From Anadara kagoshimensis (taxonomy: Eukaryota; Mollusca; Bivalvia; Arcoida; Arcidae), in NCBI GenBank assembly GCA_021292105.1, contig CM037870.1:11395353-11459352 (forward strand): a DNA stretch of 64,000 bases, read 5' to 3'. Below the pieces are notes generated by a model. The model ran no database searches, was not told the origin of the DNA, and saw only the letters and a list, made by a program, of their open reading frames with translations. Of this stretch, positions 1 through 10,750 are shown piece by piece. Position 1 is the stretch's first letter. Every line of letters begins with the position of its first letter. A program made the translations under genes and the position numbers.

Positions 1-321
1 TTGATTGCACTGTGTGTTCTGTTGCTGTTGATGTCCACTCTGTTCCACCATAACTTCTGCTGTTAAGTGTACAACTACTTAAATTGTGCATAGCATTCTG
101 CAGCACATGTGACATAAATTTCTATGTACTATACGAATTCTAGTGTAATTATTTTTCACATTTGCCCAAACTGAATCGGTTGTACAATGCATGATGTACC
201 GTTGTAGTGATGAATACCATGAAGAATCAGTGTAATGTTATTTACATCAAATTATTTATTATTATTATTATTATTATTATCATTATTATTATCTATTACT
301 CTTTTTATGTTTCTATTGCAG

Positions 322-1145
322 ACAATAACAGGGGAATGTCGACTGAATTTATTCTCCTTTACAATAATTATTTTCATATCTACATCATTTATAAATATTT
401 CATGGCATCTCAAAACATTTCCAGAAAATGCAACAAAAAGTCAAGAAAATGAAATCAGTTATCACAGAATTGCCATTGGTATTCTAGGTGGATTGGGAAA
501 ATGATCTGATGCTCCGTCACTTATCGACTATGATAAGGTCAACTGACTTTTTTAATACTACAGATATACTACTATTCAGTGACACAAAACCGGTTTCAAA
601 CATCAAGCAGGACCTAACACACCATACAATCGATTATGTCCCAATAAAGTGTCAATTTCTGCCAGGAATTAACGCCAGTGCAAAATCACCTTTTAGAGGA
701 CGGACAAAATGGGGTTATATCCATATGTGTAGATTTTGGCAATATCCAATCGTACAAAGATATCAGTATATAATGAGGTTCGACACAGATTCCTGTATGG
801 TTAAGAAAACATTTAAATTTAGGCTTGGCGATAAATATCAATATTTATATGGCAAGAGCTTGTTTGAATACAGCTATATCGACGATTTGAATAAAACCAT
901 ATTTCAATATATATCCAAACACAACATTATCCCAAAAAGTCAAGATTTGTTTCAAATTGATAAGGAAACAAAAGGAGAAGTACCAATGTGGTATAACAAC
1001 ATTGAAATAACTGACACTGGTTTTATGCTGTCTTCGGAAGTTCAACAAATCATGAACATGATTGCTTATACCCATGGGCAGTATAAATACAGATGGGGAG
1101 ATGCGCCACTGCGTTATGCAACAATGGCGTTATTCACATCACCAG
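322..1145 (+). pseudogene. GT15-like alpha-mannosyltransferase exon, copy 1 (broken)
   Basis: The exon follows the acceptor TTTCTATTGCAG (AG at 320-321) and ends at the donor CACCAG|GTAAGG. It first encodes a hydrophobic stretch (NLFSFTIIIFISTSF) that would suit the signal anchor of a type II Golgi enzyme. From 488 it reads about 220 residues with the GT15 (Kre2/Mnt1) pattern: a tract FRGRTKWGYIHMCRFW, then YQYIMRFDTDSC, the equivalent of the conserved Y-K-Y-Y-W-R-x-E-P block. GT15 enzymes transfer mannose from GDP-mannose in the Golgi. An in-frame TAG at 485-487 and an extra A near 425 (compared with copy 2) separate the anchor from the catalytic part. Upstream exons would lie left of the window. 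Family call is by motif memory and moderately sure. Confidence 0.62.
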
Positions 1146-1402
1146 GTAAGGTTGCACCTCTTAGTATGGGTAACAGTTATAAACATCTTTGTTGATGATA
1201 TATCACTATTTTGTGCGGTACTATACGAATTCGAGTGTAATTATTTTTCACATTTGCCTAAACTGAATCGGTTGCACAATCCATGATGTACCGTTGTAGT
1301 GATGAATACCATGAAGAATCAGTGTAATGTTGTTTACATCAATTATTGTTATTATCATTATCATTATTATTATCTATTACTCTTTTTATGTTTCTATTGC
1401 AG

Positions 1403-2226
1403 ACAATAACAGGGGAATGTCGACTGAATTTATTCTCCTTTACAATAATTATTTTCATATCTACATCATTTATAAATATTTCATGGCATCTCAAAAAATT
1501 TCCAGAAATGCAACAAAAAGTCCAGAAAATGAAAACAGTTATCACAGAATTGCCATTGGTATTCTAGGTGGATTGGGAAAATGATCTGATGCTCCGTCAC
1601 TTATCGACTATGATAAGGTCAACTGACTTTTTTAATACTACAGATATACTACTATTCAGTGACACAAAACCGGTTTCAAACATCAAGCAGGACATAACAC
1701 TCCATACAATCGATTATGTCCCAATAAAGTGTCAATTTCTGCCAGGAATTAACAGCAGTGCAAAATCACCTTTTAGAGGACGGACAAAATGGGGTTATAT
1801 CAATATGTGTAGATTTTGGCAATATCCAATCGTACAAAGATATAAGTATTTAATGAGGTTCGACACAGATTCCTGCATGGTTAAGAAAACATTTAAACTT
1901 AGGCTTGACGATAAATATAAATATTTATATGGCAAGAGCATGTTTGAATAAACTTAAATCGACGATTTGAATAAAACCATTTTTCAATATATATCCAAAC
2001 ACAACATTATCCCAAAAAAGTCAAGATTTGTTTCAAATTGATAAGGAAACAAAAGGAGAACTACCAATGTGGTATAAGAACATTGAAATAACTGACACTG
2101 GTTTTATGCTGTCTTCGGAAGTTCAACAAATCATGAACATGATTGATTATACCCATGGGCAGTATAAATACAGATGGGGAGATGCACCACTGCGTTATGC
2201 AACAATGGCGTTATTCACATCACCAG
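1403..2226 (+). pseudogene. GT15-like alpha-mannosyltransferase exon, copy 2 (broken)
   Basis: Second copy of the exon, again between a TTGCAG acceptor and a CACCAG|GTAAGG donor. Here the membrane-anchor part and the catalytic part share one frame, so copy 2 shows the original arrangement: anchor, short charged stem, then the strand before LLFSDTKP. It keeps the same TAG as copy 1 (1565-1567). It adds its own defects: TAA at 1949-1951, where copy 1 has a TAC codon, and a one-base A insertion near 2019 that shifts the last 80 codons (2028-2276 frame). The shared stop shows that the parent copy was damaged before duplication, unless that codon is bypassed by splicing (the TAG is preceded by a weak TATTCTAG acceptor-like string). 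Confidence 0.62.
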
Positions 2227-2376
2227 GTAAGGTTGCACCACTTGGTATGGGTAACAGTTATAAACATCTTTGTTGATGATATATCACTATTTTGTGCGGT
2301 ACTATACGAATTCGAGTGTAATTATTTTTCACATTTGCCCAAACTGAATCGGTTGCACAATCCATGATGTACCGTT

Positions 2377-2813
2377 GGTAGGAAGAGCTATTTCTCTGTT
2401 AGCAGTACAAATACAAGTTCAATCTCTGTGTGGGTAAAATGAAACACTTTAAAATTTTAGTTTCTGCATTCTGGTGTGGTGCTCAGAATTTACAGTATAC
2501 AGAAACAACTGGCTAACTTGGCCTCAGTATAATGGAGTGTTGTAAATGACATATTTCGTTGGTACATGTTATATCGACCAACTAGTACCTTAAAGTCTGC
2601 TAAACTCAACACTAGAACAATATAGACCACAAAACAACACAATGGGACCCCACCTCACTATATGAAAATGTTTAAGTTTAAAATATTGTTCTTGTAGAGA
2701 ATGACTGAACTATGTTGATTTAACTTTTGGCATCCAACAACACCACCACAACATGTAAACCATAAATTAACGTGCAATTACAGCATTTTAATGTTTACTA
2801 ATTTTTATTTCAG
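2377..2813. repeat. Intergenic or intronic stretch with a diverged SINE-like segment
   Basis: No open frame of note. About 2485-2760 resembles the SINE seen at 52628-52988 (shared pieces such as CAGTATAATGGA and ACTAGTACCTTAAAG), strongly diverged. Confidence 0.35.
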
Positions 2814-3351
2814 AGAAACACCTTTAAATGTGAGTTTAGATCAGCATCAAGGTCAAAGGAATTCAGCCAACACAAGTAAAAGATATCGATCAACTAGGTA
2901 TTTTATAGTTGTATAGTATATATATCACATTTTTCTCAAGAAATAAAACTAAAAAGTAACTAATAACTTAAAATGAATTGTGCATGTCATGTTTTACACA
3001 TTTTAAGTATGTGTGTAATGTTTTTATCTCATATGTACACTGTCTTCACTTATCTGTATTAAACTAGTCTGAACAAGGTCATAACCATTTTCAAATCAGC
3101 TTGATCTATCAGTTCATATCCAAGTTTTAGTTAATGTATGTTTTTTATGGTTCAGATTTTTGCATTCTTCTTCACGTGTATTGAGTAAATCCACAACCAA
3201 GATAGCCTTTATATCCTCTGTTTAAAATTTAAATGCTTTCAAGAGTTAGAAGTTAAACAATGAGTTTTGTAGGATTGGTTACTAGCTATAAAGGGCGTTT
3301 AAGGGGAAGCAGGCTGTTTTTAGCAGCGATTATTTGGTAAACATGTCTGTT

Positions 3352-3498
3352 GATTTTGTGATTATGTTGTTATATGGATATTTCAGGTGTTAATTTGGTG
3401 ATTATGTTGTTATGTGGATATTTCAGGTGTTATTTTGGTGATTATGTTGTTATGTGGATATTTCAGGTGTTATTTTGGTGATTATTTTGTTATATGGA
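3352..3498. repeat. 40-bp tandem repeat, about 3.5 copies
   Basis: ATTATGTTGTTATGTGGATA followed by TTTCAGGTGTTATTTTGGTG repeats with a period of 40 bp (starts at 3361, 3401, 3441, 3481). Units differ by one to three bases. Confidence 0.9.
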
Positions 3499-3539
3499 GT
3501 GTTTTAAAATTTGGCATACCGCTCACAATGCCTCTAGGT

Positions 3540-4200
3540 ATTTACAGGGTTGTTCCCCAGGTTTCAATCCCATGTTAAACAATTTCTAGTGTAAAACTTT
3601 GTCACTTGGCCTGTCAAGGCTAGGCGAATCTCCCCAATGTTACTGAATTGACCACATTGATATAAGTGAAATATTTTTGACTGACTCATTTAAATGCATT
3701 ACAGCAGAGGTAATGTTGTCAAAGGCTATTTTATTGGTTTTCATATGATAAATTGTATCTTGGTTGATATAACATCATTTGAGCTGTTGTATGACTTACA
3801 GACTAACCGTTTCAGAAGCTGAATTGATGGAAAATCTGCTTCGAGGACAGGCTTCTTGGGTTCAATCCCAGCTGGCCATGCCATACATAAGATGTTAAAA
3901 TTGATACATGCTGCTTTCTCTCCAGGCCCTCTGCATTTAGATGTTACAGCACCAACAGGTTAGCTCGGTGTCAGTATAATGTCTGAGTGGGGCAATTATT
4001 GACTATATTTGGCATGGTGCTTCAATTGGCTAGCACTTTAAAAACCAGTTATTCTGGCTATTACATGGAGATCTATTACACATTTACATATGATATTGTT
4101 CAATCATTAATCCACAGAGATTAATACAAAATTGTTCTTTTAGAAAATAGCTGAAAAATTGCTGAAAGTTGTTTAGCATTAACACAATGCCAGCTTACAG
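3540..4200. repeat. Two diverged SINE-like remnants
   Basis: 3540-3690 ends in GATATAAGTGAAATATTTTTGAC, nearly the same as the 3' part of the SINE at 54681-55025, and has a possible B box (GGTTTCAATCCC). 3850-4200 has a B-box-like GGGTTCAATCCC, then GTCAGTATAATG and AATAGCTGAAAAATTGCTG, shared with the SINE at 52628-52988. Both are old copies. This explains most of the sequence between the two candidate exons. Confidence 0.5.
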
Positions 4201-4689
4201 ACTGCTTTTGTTCTTATTCATACCTTCCTTACATAACCCAACCTTGATAAATTGAGATATATCCTTCTTTTATTTAATAGGTTGATTGTTACCAATTCAT
4301 AATAATATTGTCTGTTTGTGAAAACCTTGGGCCATTATGGTGTATATCTATTCATATGCTATTCATCAAACTATTTTTCATTTTTATTCAATATTGAAAG
4401 CATTTCTTCAGTTTCTCATTCTCCCTAATGTGGTGGATATTGAATAACGATAGCCTATTAAGTTTTCAAACAAATATCCTTTTCTTTTTCAGGGGAAAAC
4501 AAAAATTTTTGGAGCGTAAAATAAGACGCAAGTGGTTTCTTGATGACTCTTGCACTAATACTAAATAGTATGAAGGATATGTAATTTGAATAATAAGTGG
4601 AAAAGATGGTGACCAAGATGCAGTATATGAAATATTATATGAAGGAGACGACGACCCATATGAAGTAGAGCATTTATTGGAGGATTATA

Positions 4690-6119
4690 GTAAGTCTTTT
4701 GTGGAATTTTTAGACTTATAATTTCAAGGTATAACAACTGTAGCATCTGCTATAATGGTTTGATTGTAAATATGGACAAAATAGAGACCATTACATTAAA
4801 TCTTAGCATTGAAATATATCCATTAATACAGTAGTAATGCATTAACTACATGAATGATTTCATTATGACATTTTACTGGGAAAAATCTTGTTATTGTGCT
4901 ATTTTATTGTGACAAAAATACTGTGAATATATATCAACTTACTTCCCTTGTTCATTGAAAGAGAACTACCTTTAATATAAGGAACTATGATGGAGAAATG
5001 TGGAAAAAATACAATACAGCCATTAAAAACCCTTTTTAAATATATACAACAATGTATGTACGTGTAAGTGTGATATCTGAAATTGCAGAAAATTGTAACA
5101 AATATGCACCAATGGGCCTCCATACATTTATCATGAAAGTAGTCCCTTCTCAATTTGGAATCCATCTTTTTATAAGATTGCATATGATTTATACTTTTAA
5201 AATTCATCCCTAATTTGCATTAATTTTTACTGATTTGGCTTAGCTTAATATTTAATATATGTATAAGCTTCAAATATTTACAAATTTTGATGACATTATT
5301 TACTTCATAGACTCTGATCATTTTCAACGTTTTCAGCATTTTCTGCTTTGAGAGCTTCCTGTTGTTATCATTATATGCATTGTATCATACAGTTTTACAT
5401 TGTGATTAATTTGATACATAACTTGTATGAAAACTTCCATTAGATTTTGAAAAATTTTAAGTCAAAATATCATTAGTGAAATGGGCAGATAATCCTTAAA
5501 TAAATTAATAAAAAAAAATTATAAATAATAATACTTATCTTGTATGGAACACTGAAAGATTTTTCGATCTGCTTGCCTTCTGGTCAAAATCAAAAGTGAG
5601 GTGACCACGAGGAACGTGCACGATTTATATGCGTGAATGCCGCTTAACAATGAATGAAATCATACACGACGAGCCCCTTATGATTTAGACAAATAATAGC
5701 AGACGATAAATTGACCAAATTACTTCAATATAATAAATTAATTTAATTTTTATAAATTAAATTGTATTATTATTATTATTATCATTATCATTATTATTTA
5801 TTTGAAAGGCACATTGTTTACAACACCATTTTAATTTTTAGAGAAATAATTAGTTGCGTCTTTAGTTGTATATTTTTTATTCTTGGCGGATACACGAAAT
5901 CAGTCTTGTATTAAAAGGGAATTTTAGAACCCTGTTGTCTAACACTTTTCCGTTTCATAATTTTAAAACGTAATTGTTCTCCAGCATACTGGTTTTGTTC
6001 TGTGTACCAAAAATTTAGTTATTTTTCAAACACTATCATTCTTTATCTATATGTAAATTATATACATTGGATGAAGGGTAACTATTATACATATTCATTT
6101 TCATAAAACCTGAAATGCA
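4690..6119. other. Non-coding, AT-rich
   Basis: Nothing recognisable as gene or structured repeat except a short ATT/ATC microsatellite at 5765-5797. Open frames here are short and lack coding character. Confidence 0.5.
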
Positions 6120-6505
6120 TAAATCGCGAAGTTTTTCATGGTCACTAATCGGATTAACTCATAGGTGAAAGCATTTGCTTTGTATGATTAAAGTGTCGTA
6201 ACTAGCTTATGTCTATTCAGAATTAGTTTCCCCGGGTATTTAACTACGTATTCAATTAAGCAATTTACACCCACCCACCCATCTTCAAGATAACGAAAAT
6301 GAACACGTCTTGATTATCTACACATACAACAGATTATTGGTACCAAATTTCATCTAAATCCATCAAGCCGTTCCCGAGATAGGCTGCATCATATGGTCCT
6401 GGCGGAATAATAATAAAAATAAAAATAATAATAATAAGAAGAAGAAACAGAACGAAAACAATATGATTCCCCACCTTCGGTGGTGGGGAATCATAATAAT
6501 AATAA
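6120..6505 (+). repeat. Dispersed repeat, copy A, ending in a hairpin and AAT tract
   Basis: About 385 bp that matches 8040-8432 in the same orientation at roughly 95 percent by eye. It begins AAATCGCGAAGTTTTTCATGG, includes the string CCAAATTTCATCTAAATCCA seen in many invertebrate repeats, and ends in an (AAT)n tract and a perfect hairpin, GATTCCCCACC / GGTGGGGAATC around TTCGGT. A third hairpin half lies at 6537-6553. The (AAT)n before the hairpin suggests a retroposed or Helitron-like tail; class not determined. Confidence 0.75.
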
Positions 6506-8039
6506 CTAGAGATTGTAACTGGGATACCAGTGACGTATGATTCCCCACCATCCATAAATATCTGGTGAAAAACCCTAGCAGGGTTAGCGCTGGGTTGGAA
6601 AAGTCTGTCGCCAAGCAAATCGCCAGTTGTAAAATTTTGTCGCCAATTTCAGGATACTTTTTGACACATACAACATTTGACGTAATACAATAGTCGAGTC
6701 GGGTACCTGCATGTGCAGGTTGTCTTACATCAAAGTTACGGCCCTTCGTATATGAATTACAAGATTGAATAAAACAATAAATGAACAAGAGATGTTGTTG
6801 TTTAGGTATTAATCAACAGGTAAATTTTGTGATTTTCGCGTCACATGCGTTTTTAATGTTGTGTATATATTGCCTTGATGAACGGTTACATTCTAAAGGC
6901 AGTTGTGTTTGAAGTACATTTGTAAAGCGCCGACCTGGTAAACTAAAAAAATCAAACCTTGATTACTTTTTTTTAGATTTCTTTGAAAGTTAAAGCAGAT
7001 TTAAATTAAAGTTTTCGGTTGAGAAAAATCGTACATTGGAAGGCCTTCTTGGCATAGGAAGTGACGTTTTCAATGAATTTCATTGAATTCGAATAAGAAA
7101 ACTCGTAGAACCCCTCTCAGGCCTCTGATTCGGCGTCGCCGCGTGTTACAATGAATGGACACGTATAGGAGGGTTTGCGCTGGGCATCGAAAACGTCGCC
7201 AATTGCGATTTTTTTAACTGGCGACAAAAAAACGGCGCTTTGTGATTTTTCTGGCCACAAGTTTTCAAAGTTCACCGGTATCTTGGTCACCAGTAATTAA
7301 CATGTGATAACACATTGCAGCCAGTGACGGATCGGCGAGTGTCACTGAATAAACACAGTAATTAGCGACTGGTCTTAAAGAATGAGTTGATTAAGATCGT
7401 TGTCTTAGGTGTGAATGTAAGACCTTCTAATTATGGGCAGGTAGATCCAGGTAATATAGAAGCGTGTCGACATTGCATGAGGATATACCCAGGTGCCCTC
7501 CCGATGTCGTCAGACAGTATAGATAGTTCCCATGTGACATCACACTGTCCACTTCACAGGTAAAGTAGCGGCCATTTTGTAGGCATCTAGAAATTGAATC
7601 TTATTAACACCGATGGACTCAGATTTATGGTAAAATCCAAAATAAAGTATAATAAAAGTTACCCTTTGTGATGTTTATTTCATATTTTTTTTAAAAAGTG
7701 ATTCAATGCGCAATACACATCGTATTTTAATAAATACATGCATCACCAAAGCGTCAATTTTCCAATATATTTCAACACACTATATAAAGTCCTGTTAAAG
7801 GAAAAAAAAACGACATGCCGGTCATTAGGAAAGTGTCAGTCAGCAAAAGGAGAAATTTCATTGGTGTTTACTTAAAAAGTGGGCAGTCTTCTACTTCCAC
7901 AGTCAGTGATTAACAGAATACCCCGAAGCCATTTCGACACGCTTAACCTTCTTCGATCTATCAAGGCAAATTGTATACACCATTCAGCTCATTGTGTAAG
8001 GTTTTAATAACAGGCGTGTGACGTGACAAGCTGTGGTTT
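6506..8039. other. Non-coding between the two repeat copies
   Basis: 6565-6655 and 7165-7245 share GGGTT(A/T)GCGCTGGG followed by GTCGCCAA and AACTGGCGAC-like pieces, so they may be two partial copies of one element in the same direction. No gene seen. Confidence 0.4.
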
Positions 8040-8324
8040 TAAAAATCGCGAAGTTTTTGATGGTCACTAATCGGATTAACTCATAGGTGAAAGCATTTGC
8101 TTGGTATGATTAGTGTCGTAACCAGCTTATGTCCATTCAGAATTAGTTTTCCGGGTATTTAACTACGTATTCAATTAAGCAATTTACACCCACCTACCCA
8201 CCTTCAAGATAACGAAAATGAAAACGTCTTGGTTATCTACACAGACAACAGATTATTGGTACCAAATTTCATCTAAATCCATCAAGCCGTTCCCGAGATA
8301 TGCTTCAGCATATAGTCCTGACGG

Positions 8325-8356
<32 letters not shown>

Positions 8357-8432
8357 TAATAAGAATAAGAAGAAACAGAACGAAAACAATATGATTCCCC
8401 ACCTTCGGTGGTGGGGAATCATAATAATAATA
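8040..8432 (+). repeat. Dispersed repeat, copy B
   Basis: Same element as 6120-6505. Copy B has a longer (AAT)n tract (8326-8360) before the same TTCCCCACC hairpin, then another AAT tract. Its flank is unrelated to that of copy A, so these are separate insertions rather than a segmental duplication. Confidence 0.75.
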
Positions 8433-9439
8433 ATCATCATCATAATAAATACCATTGTCGTATTTGAGATTGCGGCAGACGACTGGAATCTGAGGGCGTC
8501 CTCCTCTTACTGTTCTAGTGTTAACAAAACTAGTATTTAGCTTGTCCCGTTACCAGTTTAAACGGCCTTGGTCTCGGTCTCGGTCTAGGCTTTCTTCTAC
8601 ATGAACATATTCCAATACAGACAATAGTGATTAAAATAAAAACCTTTAAATGCGCCCCCATTTCGTTCACTATCAGAAAATTATACTTCTTGATTATTTA
8701 AGAAACCGGGGTGTCTTGGTTGTTTTGTTTTATTGCTTAGATGATTTAACGAAAATGAGTCGAAGCTCGGCTGTCGACAATATATATAGCTAACGTATAA
8801 TCAGAAATGGATTACTCTCAGTTTTATGATTTTTTCTCAAAAACCGGTTGAAGATGAGAAACAGAAATTTGGCTGTGTATATAACATGACTCGGCCTAAT
8901 ATACCCTAAAGGTTTGAATTTTTCATCACTTAGGACTTCTGCCTCTGTATGGTATAAATTTTCGTCAAAAATGTTCAACCTGAAAAATTATAAGTTTTTT
9001 ACTCCACCTTTTAAGATAAACCCAACCCCTTTTACTATGTGTTTCATTCAATGTTTAAAAGGTGTCACAGATGATTGCCTTGAAGACTGGACAACAGTTT
9101 GATGACAACAAAATTAGGTCAAGGGAAAATAAACATTTGTGTATATGGTTATAGAGAGATTAAAAATGATCCAACAACTGTCCAGAAAATTGCAAAATCA
9201 CGTGCATTTGAAGTGAATACAATTTATACATGTTTATTTTGTTTAAATGTTTGTATAGTTAATTTAAGAACACGAGCATATCACTGACATTTGTTAATCC
9301 ATTGCTCAATTAAGCTACGGGTAGGTAGTACCAATGTTATGTTTGAGTCATGAGTATGTACTGGACAGTGGACATTTTTTCGTCTCCAAAAAAAAGCATT
9401 ATATTCGGTATTACTAGAACTACTGTCGTGTTACTGATT
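8433..9439. other. Non-coding
   Basis: No supported gene, RNA or repeat. Short open frames on both strands (for example around 8790-9100) overlap each other and show no known motif. Confidence 0.5.
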
Positions 9440-9464
9440 CAGTAAGAAGTCATAGAATACACAA

Positions 9465-10750
9465 ATGAGTCAAGAAATAAGTGAAAAACCTCCAAAAAAG
9501 AAACAGAGGCAAAGAAGTAAGGCAAGTGACCAATCTGGCATACCAACGCCCAATATGGCGACCCCCAGTACAAATGTAAACATGAACAATGACACTAGTC
9601 TTCACAATCTACAGCAAGCTCAACCTGTTTATACCCAGTTATTACCTCCTAGTCAGTGTCTAGGGAGTCCTGGTTTACAGAATTATTCGCCAATTACTCA
9701 CCAATCACCAAGTGGTCAGTTTTACCAGATACACAACGTGCCATCCCCCCCCCCCCTCAACAAACTCAAGTCCCACCATGGGCACAGGACCTTTTAAGCA
9801 AAGTTGACTTTCTTGCTACAAAATTAAACAAATTGGATGCAATTGATTCGCGGCTATCAGTTCTAGATAATAAGATAGACTGTGTAAATAGAGACGTTAG
9901 TTCTGTTAAAGTCAGGGTAGAGGAATTAGAGAAGAGTTCACAGTTTATAAGTGAATCATTTGATGAATTTAAAGTTACTTCGTCTGAAGCCACATCCGAT
10001 AGACAGAAAATTCACAATGAACTTGCAACAATCTCTTATGAAAATAAAAAGATGAAAGATGAAATTTTAAGTGAGAATAAAAGATTTAAGGATGAAACAA
10101 ACAAATTGAAGGAGGAAATAGTTGACATTCAGGCAAGGTCCATGAGGGACAATTTATTATTCTTTGGTTTGGCTGAAAATAGGGGTGAAAACTGTAAAGA
10201 TCTTGTGTTGAATTTCTGTGAAGATGTTATGAAAATTGAAGGGGCAAGAGAAAACTTTGAACTTGATAGGGCCTATAGAATTGGAGCATTTCTAGTGAAC
10301 AAAATAAGACCAGTCGTTGTCAAATTTAATAGGTTTAAACAGAGGGAAGAGGTCAGGATGAAAGCAAAAATTCTAAAAGACACTAACTATGCTGTGCGAC
10401 AGCAATTTCCCAAAGAGATACATGAAAGAAGGAAAACGCTTGTGCCAATTCTAAAGAAAGCAAAAGAAAACAAAAGGGAAGCATACCTAGTGAAGGATAG
10501 GCTATATATAGATGGTGAATTATACAAGGGTCAGGTAGAAAGTGAAAAGACGACACAGATAACAAGGACAGATTCTACGAGAGGACGAGGAGGAACATCA
10601 AGAGGACGTGGAGGAACATCAAGAGGACGTGGAGGAAGAGGAGGACAAAGACAAAACAACTCGAACAGATTTGAGATATTAACAACACACACAACAGGGA
10701 GTACAGACATTTCAAGTGATCATAGTGACAGTGCAAGTGCTCCATTATAG
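9465..10750 (+). pseudogene. LINE-1 ORF1, RNA-binding-type protein, frameshifted
   Basis: Starts at ATG 9465 with a lysine-rich KPPKKKQRQRSK stretch, then a Q/P/T-rich linker. The frame breaks at a run of C at 9747-9756; the downstream frame continues from QTQVPPWAQDLL to a TAG at 10748-10750. After the break there is a long heptad-type coiled coil (about 9800-10130), then NLLFFGL, LDRAYRIG and RPVVVKFNRFKQREEV, which are typical of LINE ORF1 RRM-type cores, and a C-terminal RGRGGTSRGRGG array (10577-10650), an RGG-box RNA-binding tail. Its role would be to coat the element RNA. The C-run length may be an assembly error or a true loss. Confidence 0.85.

Larger units (their letters stand above)
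128..2376. repeat. Tandem duplication of about 1.09 kb, two full units plus a partial third
   Basis: The segment from ACTATACGAATTC at 128 recurs at 1220 and again at 2301, giving units of 1092 and 1081 bp and a 76-bp stub that breaks off at about 2376. Each full unit holds an ATT/ATC microsatellite, a 3' splice site and one glycosyltransferase exon with its 5' splice site. The units differ by scattered substitutions and small indels, so the duplication is not brand new. Direct reading of the sequence; the breakpoint is within a few bases. Confidence 0.93.
2814..4689 (+). pseudogene. Decayed multi-exon gene fragment with a possible Tudor-like segment
   Basis: Exon 2814-2897 (acceptor TTTTTATTTCAG, donor CTAG|GTATTT) is open in one frame for 27 codons and joins in phase to 4493 onward (acceptor TTTCTTTTTCAG), which reads KQKFLERKIRRKWF and reaches TAG at 4566-4568. 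The same frame continues past that stop and a TGA at 4587-4589 into GKDGDQDAVYEILYEGDDD and EVEHLLEDY, followed by a donor-like GTAAGT at 4690. The pattern basic-K-W-F, then (W)YEG, then YEILYEG and an acidic end is like chromatin-type Tudor/spindlin modules. The first TAG falls where WYEG would have its W (TGG to TAG). Function unknown; the domain call is tentative. Whether this belongs to the GT15 gene upstream is unclear: the phase does not carry over. Confidence 0.35.

Noticed and set aside
207..504. Poly-Ile/Leu N-terminal frames before the GT15 exons
   Set aside because: They translate the intronic ATT microsatellite; the exon begins after the acceptor at 321.
6334..6788. Overlapping minus-strand frames near the repeat copy A
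   Set aside because: They run through the AAT microsatellite and hairpin; low complexity.
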